Shown here in pieces: positions 49,094-57,993 of a stretch of DNA of 64,000 nucleotides. The stretch is from CAYRGY01 sp964424075. GTDB lineage: Bacteria; Patescibacteriota; Gracilibacteria; UBA1369. A program made the translations under genes and the position numbers. The stretch covers positions 62,001 to 126,000 of the forward strand of contig CAYRGY010000002.1 of the NCBI GenBank assembly GCA_964424075.1, given 5' to 3'. The first letter of the stretch is position 1, and each line of letters starts with the position of its first letter. Below the pieces are notes generated by a model. The model had not been told where the DNA came from and made no database searches. It saw only the letters and a list, made by a program, of their open reading frames with translations.

Positions 49094-50815
49094 ATGAAAA
49101 TAAAGCTCCTCCATTCCCTCCTAATTGCAGTGCTAATTGTATCAATCGGCTATTCGGCGTTGGCGCAGACAGGCCCTACTGCGACTCCTCCCGATGACAA
49201 TCGGCCGAATGCTAAATTTAATAGTGTGGAACTCCCCAATACTGAATTCGGGATAGGATTCAATGAAAGTCCGGATGGTAGTGATCGGACCGGGGAAGGT
49301 GCTCAGGTGTATTTGTATTCAAGTCCTAATAGTTCTACTGCTAATAAATTCAATTCTGCAGTTGATGACTCTATTGCTTGGTATCTTGATTTCTTGGTGT
49401 TTGAAAAGACTGACGCGAACGGGAATGATCCGGATGGAGGTTTTCTGTTTGTGAATAAAGGAATTGATAATATCGCTCAAATAGCCTTGCGTATTTTTGG
49501 CAGCGGGTCAGTGCGATTTTATAATACAGACGGTGAACCGAGCGTGACAGTCTATAATAATGGGGAATTTCGTGTTCATAATGCTGACACAATTTCGGCT
49601 AAAGCTACTCATTTTAATTATCAAGGATCATCTCCTCATGGGAATTATTTGAGGGGAAATACTTATTTAGCTGATGATGGGAGCAAAGTAGGAATCGGGA
49701 CGAATGAGCCTGAGGCAAAATTGCATGTATCGGGTGGAATAAAATCTGAAGATAGTATTGCCTTAAATCCGACTGATTTTGGACTTCCAAGTGATGAAAC
49801 TCTGTCACTGGATGGGAATCTAAGTTTCGATATAAATAATGGTTTAACAAGCGATAGTTACATGAGTCTAAACGGATCCAAATTTTTAGAGTTGCCTTTT
49901 ATGCTGTCATCAAGCGTTGGCATGTTTATTACCAATGCAGATACTTCATTTGTAGAAATGTTTAAAAATGATTTTAACTTTGATGACCAGGCATATATCT
50001 ATATGTCTCATGATAGTAGCGAAGTTGAAATTGGAGGATACACTTCTATCACGACAGTAAATAAAAGTTCTGGACTGGATATTGTTATGCTTGATGGAGA
50101 TGATAGTTTTACCGAACCCCAAGCCTTGACCATTAATAAAAATACAAAGGAGGGCTCTAAATCTTACGCTCGTACATTCAGTGTTTCTGAGAATGGTAAT
50201 ATTCAAGGGGGCAGCTTTCATGGAGACACTGATGAACGGGGGCAACCGGCCATTAAAATTGTAGGAATTAGTAATGAAGATTCCGCCTCAGCCGGTAAAA
50301 CTAATAGCTTTGAAGAGAGGAGGGGCTTGCTGCAAATCGGTGCACTTTATCAGGATCATCTGATCCTAGATAATAATGAGATTCAAGCCAGAAGGGCTGA
50401 CACTGGTAATGCTGCGCATTTATACCTTAATTATGATGGAGGGGATGTTACTATCGGAAGCTATACTTCCCAAATAAACATCAAGGGAACTCAGTATACC
50501 CCTTCTGATTCAAGTCTCAAGCACAATCTGGCTTCAATTGAACCAGTGCTGAAACTTTTAGCTAAGCTTCGTCCAATTACTTTCAATTGGATTGAAGATC
50601 AAAGTGAAAAGCTCCATTATGGTTTGATCGCTCAAGAAGTTGAAACTGTTTTGCCTGAACTGGTCGATACTGATTCATCTGGTCTGAAAAGTGTTAATTA
50701 TCAGGAAATGATTCCTATTTTGCTGCAGGCAATCAATGAGCTGAATCAACAAAATTTAGAGCTACAAGGTAAAGTTGAAAAACTGGAGATCAGAATTTCC
50801 AAATTGGAGCAATAG
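49094..50815 (+). CDS. Secreted protein with S74 chaperone domain
   Basis: 573 residues. Signal peptide about 1-25 (KLLHSLLIAVLIVSIGYSAL). Then ATPPDDNRPNAKFNSVELPN, whose core is nearly identical in protein and DNA to that of the YadA-head protein at 45224. Long beta-rich middle, with VGIGTNEPEAKLHVSGGI as in phage-tail-type stalks. The C-terminal S74 intramolecular chaperone (PSDSSLKHNLASIEPVLKLL, HYGLIAQEVETVLPELVDTD) is followed by a coiled coil (LNQQNLELQGKVEKLEIRIS). Probably a trimeric fibre; the chaperone may cleave itself off, and Ser in SDSSLK is the candidate nucleophile position. Confidence 0.85.
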   Translation: MKIKLLHSLLIAVLIVSIGYSALAQTGPTATPPDDNRPNAKFNSVELPNTEFGIGFNESPDGSDRTGEGAQVYLYSSPNSSTANKFNSAVDDSIAWYLDFLVFEKTDANGNDPDGGFLFVNKGIDNIAQIALRIFGSGSVRFYNTDGEPSVTVYNNGEFRVHNADTISAKATHFNYQGSSPHGNYLRGNTYLADDGSKVGIGTNEPEAKLHVSGGIKSEDSIALNPTDFGLPSDETLSLDGNLSFDINNGLTSDSYMSLNGSKFLELPFMLSSSVGMFITNADTSFVEMFKNDFNFDDQAYIYMSHDSSEVEIGGYTSITTVNKSSGLDIVMLDGDDSFTEPQALTINKNTKEGSKSYARTFSVSENGNIQGGSFHGDTDERGQPAIKIVGISNEDSASAGKTNSFEERRGLLQIGALYQDHLILDNNEIQARRADTGNAAHLYLNYDGGDVTIGSYTSQINIKGTQYTPSDSSLKHNLASIEPVLKLLAKLRPITFNWIEDQSEKLHYGLIAQEVETVLPELVDTDSSGLKSVNYQEMIPILLQAINELNQQNLELQGKVEKLEIRISKLEQ

Positions 50816-50818
50816 TTC

Positions 50819-51133
50819 TTATTCCTCCTCACTTGAACCCTGACTTCTTTGAATGATTTCTTCTTCAGAAATGATAGAGTAATCTAAAGTTTCATTAGTG
50901 GGTGGTAGTATCCGGTCAATCACAAGACCGTCTGTCTGAACAGGTTGGCTTGGCTGCTTTGTCTCAGACTCAAGAATGGTAATTCCAGCTTCGACTTTGC
51001 TTTGACCAGATATCTCGAATTGATCAGTCTGCATTTTTGAAGAATTTTGTGAGGCGGGACTTGTGTAATTCTGACAAGCTGTTAGCAAAACAGTTATAGA
51101 CAACATAGCAAAAACGGTGCTGAGTTTTGACAT
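50819..51133 (-). CDS. Small lipoprotein
   Basis: 104 residues. Signal peptide MSKLSTVFAMLSITVLLTAC, lipobox LTAC. The mature part is polar, Ser/Gln/Glu-rich, probably disordered. Function unknown. ATAACCA lies 7 nt before the ATG. Convergent with the S74 gene. Confidence 0.7.
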   Translation of the reverse strand: MSKLSTVFAMLSITVLLTACQNYTSPASQNSSKMQTDQFEISGQSKVEAGITILESETKQPSQPVQTDGLVIDRILPPTNETLDYSIISEEEIIQRSQGSSEEE

Positions 51134-51156
51134 ATTTAGGTGGTTATTATCTTTGA

Positions 51157-51750
51157 TTACAATCCCAATGACTTTCTGATCTCATCAGCTTTATCTTGAT
51201 CTTCTTCTTTTTTGACTGACTGAGTTTGTTCCATTTCCAAGTCCATCCAATCCTGATAATGCTGTTTGGCCAGCTTCTCAAGTTGTGGAACATGCTTTAT
51301 AGAAAGTTGTGAAAATTTGAATTTCTCCTCTTCAAAAATGCGAATTAATTCGTCAATCTGCTCTTGTCTTAGTTTAGGTATGGATTCAATGATGCGCTTT
51401 TTCTCGTCCTTACTAAGAGAAATTGAGCCGGCGAGCAGACGCAAAAACTTTTCAGTATCAAAATTGAGCTGATGATCAGGTACGTTAACTTTAAGTTCAG
51501 GTGGCAACATGGTGCCAAGCTGAAAATTAGCCGGCGTTTTGTCTTCCTCTTCCTCCTGTGGAGGGGCAGCTGCAGGAGCTGCAGGCTGTGCCGGCGGCGG
51601 AGTTGGTGCTGCAGGAGCTGCAGGCTGAGCCGGCGGTGGAGTTGGTTCCGCAGGGGCTGCAGGCTGTGCCGGCGGCGGAGTTGGTGGTTGTGACTGAGGA
51701 TTTGGATCCTGAGGCGCCGGTGGATTCGGCTGATTTCCTTGGTCTTGCAT
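51157..51750 (-). CDS. Pro/Ala-rich protein with helical C-terminal domain
   Basis: 197 residues. Residues 1-75 are a Pro/Ala/Gln low-complexity region with three near-identical units of PTPPPAQPAAPA type (DNA about 51560-51690). Then a soluble, charged helical domain (FQLGTMLPPELKVNVPDHQL, LRLLAGSISLSKDEKKRIIE) and an acidic-basic coiled tail. No signal peptide. Function unknown. Upstream of the lipoprotein at 50819 with 24 bp between and downstream of the gene at 51759, so the three may form an operon. Confidence 0.65.
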   Translation of the reverse strand: MQDQGNQPNPPAPQDPNPQSQPPTPPPAQPAAPAEPTPPPAQPAAPAAPTPPPAQPAAPAAAPPQEEEEDKTPANFQLGTMLPPELKVNVPDHQLNFDTEKFLRLLAGSISLSKDEKKRIIESIPKLRQEQIDELIRIFEEEKFKFSQLSIKHVPQLEKLAKQHYQDWMDLEMEQTQSVKKEEDQDKADEIRKSLGL

Positions 51751-51758
51751 ATTAGTTA

Positions 51759-52388
51759 TTAGTTAGTTCTTTTAAGAGTTTTGAGATAAGCATAAAGACT
51801 TAAGAGGCTAATAGCCCAAAAGATCGATACAAGAATTGTATCAAAGTAAAGATAGTTTTGGAAATTTATCGGCAAATCCATTTGAATTTTCTGTAGATTG
51901 GAAATGAAATTGCCCGGCAGAAAGAAGATGATCATGAAGAAATAGAACCATTTGTACTTCTCTGGCTCTCGGACAGCATGAAATAAAAGTAAACTTGACA
52001 ATAATGCGAATGCTGCAGCGATCTCTAAAAGAAATACTGAAGCTATATCTTGCTGAAATGGCAATGTGAAATATGGCTCAATCAGATTAACACTAGCAAC
52101 AATGCCAATAAAAGTGATGACAGCAAAAATTAGATAATAAGCCCCAATTAAGAAAAAAGAGACTCGGGCAGGAATAAACCAAATTTTAAGAGTCTCGGCT
52201 TCCTTGATTCTTGATTTAGGTTTGGAAGCTTTGTTGGTCTTAGTCGATTTGGGAGATGTCTTCTTGGTAATTGCTTTCTTAAGTTTATTGATACGGCTTG
52301 TCTTTGCAGGCTTGGTCTTACTTAAACTGACAGTAGTGCTGATCTTACATTTGGGGGATTTCTGTTTGGAAGATTTTTTAGTGGGCAT
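51759..52388 (-). CDS. Four-helix membrane protein with Lys-rich N-terminus
   Basis: 209 residues. The first 65 residues are Lys/Ser/Thr-rich (KAITKKTSPKSTKTNKASK) and probably cytoplasmic. Four transmembrane helices follow (ARVSFFLIGAYYLIFAVITF, VFLLEIAAAFALLSSLLLFH, WFYFFMIIFFLPGNFIS, TILVSIFWAISLLSLYAYL). No recognised domain. First gene of the minus-strand group ending at 50819. Confidence 0.65.
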   Translation of the reverse strand: MPTKKSSKQKSPKCKISTTVSLSKTKPAKTSRINKLKKAITKKTSPKSTKTNKASKPKSRIKEAETLKIWFIPARVSFFLIGAYYLIFAVITFIGIVASVNLIEPYFTLPFQQDIASVFLLEIAAAFALLSSLLLFHAVREPEKYKWFYFFMIIFFLPGNFISNLQKIQMDLPINFQNYLYFDTILVSIFWAISLLSLYAYLKTLKRTN

Positions 52389-52467
52389 AGTTTATTTATT
52401 TTTTAACTTTACTTAATGCAGGTTTGTCAGGATTGTAGCAAATATAATTATTGTGTACTAGCGAAAA

Positions 52468-53139
52468 TTGAAGATTTATAAGGCATTTTTGGACATATTT
52501 TTCCCACTAAGATGTGTAAGTTGTGCAAAAGAAGCAAACTGGATGTGCAATGATTGTATTTTTGGTCTTAAATTAAAGCATATCCAAGAGTGTCCCTACT
52601 GTTACAAGGAAAGTGAACTGGGGAATTGTTGTGTGAATTGTAAAGGGGAAGGTAAAATTGATGGACTTTTGGTAATGACAGATTATCACAAGGAGCATCC
52701 ACTGATTGTTCTACTGCATCTGCTTAAATATGAATCATTTCTGACTACCAATGCAGCTATACGCTTGATTATGCAAAAATTCTTGATGATTAATCATATT
52801 AGCCTGACCGGTAACTTATGTCCTATTCCAATCAGTAAAAAGAAATTATGGAGAAGAGGTTTCAATCAAACGGAAGTGTTATTAGATTCGTATACGCCTC
52901 TGCTTAAGCGGGTGATTGATCGTAAGGCTCAAATGACGCTGAATTACCAGCAAAGAAAGGTAAATCTGCAGGGCGTGTTTGAGTATTCCGGCAAAAATCC
53001 TCCAAAAGAGGTCTGGCTTTTTGATGATGTTGCTACTACACTTTCTACCTTGGAAGAAGCGGCCAAAACACTTAAAATGGCAGGTGTCCAAACAGTGAAA
53101 GCTTTGGTTTTAGCACGTCAAAAAATCAACTATGACTAA
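52468..53139 (+). CDS. comF: ComF-family phosphoribosyltransferase-like protein
   Basis: 223 residues from TTG 52468. N-terminal Cys pairs (FFPLRCVSCAKEANWMCNDC, QECPYCYKES, NCCVNCKGEG) form zinc-ribbon-like sites. PRTase core: CPIPISKKKLWRRGFNQTEV and the PRPP loop EVWLFDDVATTLSTLEEAAK (normally D-D-V-x-T-T-G). The family is involved in DNA uptake for transformation. Overlaps the glycosyltransferase gene by 8 bp. Confidence 0.9.
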   Translation: MKIYKAFLDIFFPLRCVSCAKEANWMCNDCIFGLKLKHIQECPYCYKESELGNCCVNCKGEGKIDGLLVMTDYHKEHPLIVLLHLLKYESFLTTNAAIRLIMQKFLMINHISLTGNLCPIPISKKKLWRRGFNQTEVLLDSYTPLLKRVIDRKAQMTLNYQQRKVNLQGVFEYSGKNPPKEVWLFDDVATTLSTLEEAAKTLKMAGVQTVKALVLARQKINYD

Positions 53140-54274
53140 AATAGGGGTTGATGCCTCAAGATATAAGATTAAAACTCCCACAGGAATTGAATGGTATTCT
53201 TATCATTTGCTGAATAATTTGATTCCGAGACTGGGACGAGAGCATAACAGCAAAGTGCTACTGTTTCTGAGACAGCCGCAAAAGTTTAAAACCAGACTAC
53301 CATTTAATGTTAAAAAGCGGGTAATTCCGATGCGTCGGTTATGGACTTTGGCTAGATTGTCTGCAGAAATCTTGAGATCTAGGTTAGATCTTCTATTTGT
53401 CCCCTCTCATGTATTGCCTCTGATTACTCCACGTAAAACAGTGATAACCATTCATGATTTGGCCTTCAAAGATCCTAAACTTAAAGATACATATAAATTT
53501 AAGGAAAGATTATTATTAAATATCAGCACCAGAAGGGCGGTCTGGACTGCATCAAAAATTATTGTCCCCAGTGAAGCGACTAAGGATGACTTAATAAAAT
53601 ACTATCGCTGCAAACCGGAAAAAATTAAGGTGATTTATCACGGTGCTCCAGAACTTAGCGGAAAGCGTAATCCGTTGCTAAAGAAATGGAAAAAGACAGA
53701 AAAGGAGGAAATGTTTAAGCGATTAGGTCTGACCGGAAAGGACCTGTATGCACTGTTTGTGGGTAGAATTGAGAAAAAGAAGAATTGCGTCAATTTGGTG
53801 GAAGCTTTTGCCCGTTTTCTCAAAGAATATCCGGATTGGAAGTTGGTGTTGGCTGGTAAAGATGGTGTGGGGGCCGACAAGATTCATGCCAAAATTGCTG
53901 AACTCAAGTTGGAGGAAAGTGTAATCCGGCCGGGCTACATTACGGAAAAAGAGAAGGATTTTCTTTATCATCATTGTCGCTTGGTCACCTTCCCCTCCTT
54001 TTATGAAGGTTTCGGTTTGCCAATTCTGGAAGGTTTTGCTTTTCGAAAACCAGTGCTGACTTCTAAAACAACTTCAATGCCTGAGGTGGGAGGAGATGCA
54101 GCTTATTATGTGGATCCGGAAAAAGTGCCGGAGATTTCAGTGGGGATGAAAAGACTTGTTTCAGATGGTATGCTAGTAAATCAAATGATAAATAAGGGTG
54201 AAGAGCAATTGAAAAAATTTAGTTGGGAGAAGGCGGCGGAGGAAACTTTTGAAGTTTTATTCGATTGCTTGTAA
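53132..54274 (+). CDS. Glycosyltransferase family 4-like (GT-B)
   Basis: 380 residues. N-terminal half MTKIGVDASRYKIKTPTGIE, then IIVPSEATKDDLIKYY and the C-terminal nucleotide-sugar domain: YALFVGRIEKKKNCVNLVEA, ILEGFAFRKPVLTSKTTSMP with the Glu-x7-Glu motif (E in FYEGFGLPILEGF). Likely makes a surface glycan; donor and acceptor unknown. Follows comF with an 8-bp overlap and precedes a cold-shock-like gene by 9 bp. Confidence 0.92.
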   Translation: MTKIGVDASRYKIKTPTGIEWYSYHLLNNLIPRLGREHNSKVLLFLRQPQKFKTRLPFNVKKRVIPMRRLWTLARLSAEILRSRLDLLFVPSHVLPLITPRKTVITIHDLAFKDPKLKDTYKFKERLLLNISTRRAVWTASKIIVPSEATKDDLIKYYRCKPEKIKVIYHGAPELSGKRNPLLKKWKKTEKEEMFKRLGLTGKDLYALFVGRIEKKKNCVNLVEAFARFLKEYPDWKLVLAGKDGVGADKIHAKIAELKLEESVIRPGYITEKEKDFLYHHCRLVTFPSFYEGFGLPILEGFAFRKPVLTSKTTSMPEVGGDAAYYVDPEKVPEISVGMKRLVSDGMLVNQMINKGEEQLKKFSWEKAAEETFEVLFDCL

Positions 54275-54283
54275 GATCATTAC

Positions 54284-54541
54284 ATGGAAGGAATAATATC
54301 AAAACTAAATTCAAACGGTGGCCTGATTCATGCTGAAGATTCTAAACATGAATTCAATTTTTCTGCATTGAAAGATGTTGATTCTAAAGACCTTAGGGAA
54401 GGAACTCGGGTTCATTTCGATACGGATGAACACTCCGGAGAAGTCTTACGTGTTTGGCTTTTAATGGGCGATGAACTGAGCTCTAATACTGAGGACGGCT
54501 ATGAAAGTTTGGATGATGAAGATGATGATGGAGAAGATTAG
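54284..54541 (+). CDS. Cold-shock-like OB-fold protein with acidic tail
   Basis: 85 residues. Resembles the cold-shock domain: MEGIISKLNSNGGLIHAEDS, FNFSALKDVDSKDLREGTRV and FDTDEHSGEVLRV. The RNA-binding aromatic residues are only partly kept (FNFSAL for the usual FVHFSAL). The last 20 residues are strongly acidic (ESLDDEDDDGED), unlike standard Csp. Operon context with gnd-zwf-pgl suggests co-transcription. Confidence 0.7.
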   Translation: MEGIISKLNSNGGLIHAEDSKHEFNFSALKDVDSKDLREGTRVHFDTDEHSGEVLRVWLLMGDELSSNTEDGYESLDDEDDDGED

Positions 54542-54558
54542 AATTTAACCATACTTTG

Positions 54559-55950
54559 ATGAATGCTGATATCGGTGTAATAGGTTTGGCAGTTATGGGT
54601 GCGAATTTGGCCAGGAATATTGCCAGTCGAGGTTTTAAATGTGCGGTTTATAATCGCACCTATGAAAAAACCACTGACCTGATTGATAAACATGGTGATG
54701 AAGGCCTAATGGGTACGAAGACTACTGAAGAATTCGTTAATTCATTAGCCAAACCGCGTAAGATTATTTTGATGGTTAAAGCGGGTCAGCCGGTTGATGC
54801 TGTAATTGAAAGTCTAATGCCCCTGTTAGAGCCTGATGATGTACTTATCGATGGTGGAAACTCATTTTATAAAGATACGGTAAGAAGGCAGGAGCGTTTA
54901 CAAAATCAAGGTGTGCATTATGTAGGAATGGGTGTTTCGGGAGGTGAAGAGGGCGCGCTGAAAGGTCCTAGCATTATGCCCGGTGGGTCTGTTCATTCCT
55001 GGAATTTGCTTCAGCCTATTTTGGAAGCAATTGCGGCTAAAGACTTTCATGGCGCCCCCTGTGTAACTCATGTTGGTCAAAAGGGAGCGGGGCATTTTGT
55101 AAAAATGGTTCACAATGGGATTGAATATGCAATTATGCAGATGCTTGCAGAAATTTATGATTATATGCGTAAAGCTCAAGGCAAAAATGCCGCGCAAATT
55201 GCCATGTGGTTTGAATCTGTGCAGGAAGGACCGCTCAAGTCTTATTTAGTCGATATTGTGATTCCGGTTCTGAAACAGGAAGACCCTGAAACCGGCAATA
55301 AATTGATTGATGAGATTTTGGACAAGGCCGCCCAAAAAGGTACAGGGGCATGGACGTCTATTGACGCTTTGGAAAGAGGAATTCCTGTACCCAGCATTGC
55401 TACAGCTGTGATGGCCAGAGCACTCTCCTCTCAAAAAGACCAAAGAATTAAATTGGCATCAGAATATGGACTGGGTGTAGATATTTCCGACAAAGTGTTA
55501 AATCTGGAGAAAGCACTATATTTGGGAATGATTTTAGCCTATGTTCAAGGGCTGCATTTAATTGCAGCCGCTTCCAAAGAGGAAGGATGGTCGGTCAATT
55601 TATCTGAGGTTTGCAGAATCTGGGAAGGAGGATGCATTATTCGTTCCAAGCTCCTGACCATGTTTACCGAAATTTTTAAGGAGGAGCCGCAGCTGGAACT
55701 GATTTTGCATTCAGATAAATTGCGGGATTTGATTCGAACGGATTTGCCTGAGTTGAAAAAAATGGTAGCCGCAGCTTATGAAGCAAACATTCCTATTCCT
55801 GCACTTTCTTCAGCCCTTGATTATCTGCTGAGCTACATATCCAGAGATTTGCCGGCCAATTTAATTCAAGGATTGCGTGACTATTTCGGGGCTCATACTT
55901 ATGAAAGGAAAGATAAAGAGGGATCTTTCCATACTAATTGGTCTAATTAA
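54559..55950 (+). CDS. gnd: 6-phosphogluconate dehydrogenase (decarboxylating)
   Basis: 463 residues from ATG 54559. NADP-binding IGVIGLAVMGANLARNIASR, VGMGVSGGEEGALKGPSIMP, catalytic KGAGHFVKMVHNGIEY with Lys, then LLSYISRDLPANLIQGLRDY and FGAHTYERKDK. Makes ribulose-5-phosphate and NADPH. Together with zwf and pgl (next, 5 bp and overlap) this is a complete oxidative pentose-phosphate operon, unusual to see in full in CPR-like genomes. TTAACCA 7 nt before the ATG. Confidence 0.97.
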   Translation: MNADIGVIGLAVMGANLARNIASRGFKCAVYNRTYEKTTDLIDKHGDEGLMGTKTTEEFVNSLAKPRKIILMVKAGQPVDAVIESLMPLLEPDDVLIDGGNSFYKDTVRRQERLQNQGVHYVGMGVSGGEEGALKGPSIMPGGSVHSWNLLQPILEAIAAKDFHGAPCVTHVGQKGAGHFVKMVHNGIEYAIMQMLAEIYDYMRKAQGKNAAQIAMWFESVQEGPLKSYLVDIVIPVLKQEDPETGNKLIDEILDKAAQKGTGAWTSIDALERGIPVPSIATAVMARALSSQKDQRIKLASEYGLGVDISDKVLNLEKALYLGMILAYVQGLHLIAAASKEEGWSVNLSEVCRIWEGGCIIRSKLLTMFTEIFKEEPQLELILHSDKLRDLIRTDLPELKKMVAAAYEANIPIPALSSALDYLLSYISRDLPANLIQGLRDYFGAHTYERKDKEGSFHTNWSN

Positions 55951-55955
55951 AACTA

Positions 55956-57371
55956 ATGAAAAATCTAATTAACAATCCGTTTCAATTCATACTTTTTGGT
56001 GCCACCGGAGATTTAGCTGCTTTGAAGCTTTTCCCGTCTATTTATGATCTTTTCATTCAGGATAGATTTCCCGAAAATTTTCAAATTATAGGTTTTGGGA
56101 GGACTCCACTGACCAGTGAGGAATTCGCTCAAAAAGTAAAAGACAGTGTGCTGAAAAAAAATGGCGGTGAGGCTTCTAAAATTGATCAATTAATACCCCA
56201 TTTGCATTACTTTGCCGGTCAATATGACCAGGTAGAGTCTTATCAGGAATTACAAAGCTTTTGTAATGATTTGGCAGGCGGCCAAAAGATGGAGCAAATT
56301 GCCTATTTTTCAGTACCACCCTCAGTATTTGAGGATATCATCAAAAATTTGGCGGAAAATTTTCGACAGCCAGACCAGCGGCTGAAAATAGTATTGGAAA
56401 AACCATTCGGTACAGATGAAAGATCCGCTAATCATTTGTTTCTGACCCTGTCCACCTATTTTGAGGATAAAAACATCTTCCTGCTGGATCACTATTTAGG
56501 GAAAAGACCTATTCAAAGCATATTGAAGTTAAGAATGGAGAACAATGTGATCAATATGCTGCTTAACGGAGAGGAAATTTCCAATATACAGATTACTGCA
56601 TTTGAGACTGCGGATGTAGGCAAAAGAGTGGGATATTTTGATCAAGTCGGCATAATGAAGGATATGGTGCAATCTCATTTGTTACAGGTGCTTTCCTTCA
56701 TCACGATGGATATTCCGATAATCCCCAGCATCGATAGCATTCAGCGGGAAAAAAACAATATTTTGGAGGCTATTAGATTTTCAGGAAATGAACAAGATGT
56801 GGTGTTCGGGCAATATAAATCTTATCAAGAGGCACAACCAAACTCCAAAACTGACACTTTTTGCGCTCTGAAATTTTTTATTGATCGTAGACAATGGTTT
56901 AATGTACCTGTTTATATTCGTACAGGGAAAGCGCTCAATAGAAATAAAATGGAGGTAGTTATTGAGTTTAAACGAATGCCATTCCAAAATGAAACAGTTA
57001 AATGCAATCAGATGGTTTTCGAGACCAAGCCGGGTGAGCAATTGCGACTTAGACTGGTTCAAGATCAAGAGATTGGAGGTGTTTTCAATTCCTCCAATGC
57101 ACAAATAGTGGAATTATCCGAATCTATTACCTGTAAGAACGAGCATTGCCTCTCTGAATACGGGAATTTATTGATGGACGTTTTTCTGGATCAAAGGATT
57201 TACTTCCTCAGTTATCCGGAAATCAGTTCAGCTTGGAGACTGATAGATCAAATTGAATCTGTTCGAAAAAGCTTGGAAATTAAGCCGGAAATCTATGAAG
57301 ACGGAGGGAAAGGTCCGCTGACACATTTGAAGATGCCGGAAATTGATAAATTTTGTTGGAATGAACATTAG
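55956..57371 (+). CDS. zwf: Glucose-6-phosphate 1-dehydrogenase
   Basis: 471 residues. NADP-binding FILFGATGDLAALKLFPSIY, glucose-6-phosphate site FLLDHYLGKRPIQSILKLRM (normally D-H-Y-L-G-K) and KPFGTDERSA. C-terminal domain complete (FFIDRRQWFNVPVYIRTGKA). First step of the oxidative pathway. Ends overlapping the start of pgl. Confidence 0.96.
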   Translation: MKNLINNPFQFILFGATGDLAALKLFPSIYDLFIQDRFPENFQIIGFGRTPLTSEEFAQKVKDSVLKKNGGEASKIDQLIPHLHYFAGQYDQVESYQELQSFCNDLAGGQKMEQIAYFSVPPSVFEDIIKNLAENFRQPDQRLKIVLEKPFGTDERSANHLFLTLSTYFEDKNIFLLDHYLGKRPIQSILKLRMENNVINMLLNGEEISNIQITAFETADVGKRVGYFDQVGIMKDMVQSHLLQVLSFITMDIPIIPSIDSIQREKNNILEAIRFSGNEQDVVFGQYKSYQEAQPNSKTDTFCALKFFIDRRQWFNVPVYIRTGKALNRNKMEVVIEFKRMPFQNETVKCNQMVFETKPGEQLRLRLVQDQEIGGVFNSSNAQIVELSESITCKNEHCLSEYGNLLMDVFLDQRIYFLSYPEISSAWRLIDQIESVRKSLEIKPEIYEDGGKGPLTHLKMPEIDKFCWNEH

Positions 57372-57993
57372 AAAATTTCAGACCGAAATTGAATTTGTAA
57401 ATGCGGTAATTGAAGATTTAACAGCTGAAGATTTGCGCTATTTAGCTTTGAGCGGCGGAAGTACGCCCGGTCCGATTTATGAAAGGCTGAGTCAATTCAT
57501 CGGCGATACTGAAGTTTTCATCGTTGACGAACGTTATACTGAACTCAACTCACCTGATTCCAATTATCGGTTGATTCGGGAAAAACTATACTGTGGTGAA
57601 GAATCCCGGCATCTGCACTTTTGGGACACCTCTCTTGATTTGAAGAAATGTGTAGAAGACTATCGAGAAATGCTATCGCAAATACCCGAACGAGTTTTTG
57701 ATGCAGTAATTTTGGGCATTGGTCCCGACGGCCATTTCGCCTCATTTTTTCCGGGTTGTCATAATAAGGATCACTTGGCTTTTCACACTCAAACAGAAAA
57801 ATTTTCGGTCAGAAATCGACTAACTATGTCGCCGGAGCTGATTCTTAGAGCAAAAAAGCTGATAGTTATACTGAAAGGTGAACAAAAACAAGCTGTTTTG
57901 CATGAACTTGAGTCAGGATCAAAATCCTGGGAAGAATTCCCTGCCAAGCTTTTAACCAGTCATCAAAATTTAAAAGTCTTCCACCTGATATAA
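57361..57993 (+). CDS. pgl: 6-phosphogluconolactonase
   Basis: 210 residues from ATG 57361 (MNIRKFQTEIEF). Family landmarks YLALSGGSTPGPIYERLSQF, VFIVDERYTELNSPDSNYRL and VILGIGPDGHFASFFPGC with the catalytic His. Hydrolyses the lactone made by zwf. Ends in a convergent overlap of about 24 bp with hflX. Confidence 0.93.
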   Translation: MNIRKFQTEIEFVNAVIEDLTAEDLRYLALSGGSTPGPIYERLSQFIGDTEVFIVDERYTELNSPDSNYRLIREKLYCGEESRHLHFWDTSLDLKKCVEDYREMLSQIPERVFDAVILGIGPDGHFASFFPGCHNKDHLAFHTQTEKFSVRNRLTMSPELILRAKKLIVILKGEQKQAVLHELESGSKSWEEFPAKLLTSHQNLKVFHLI

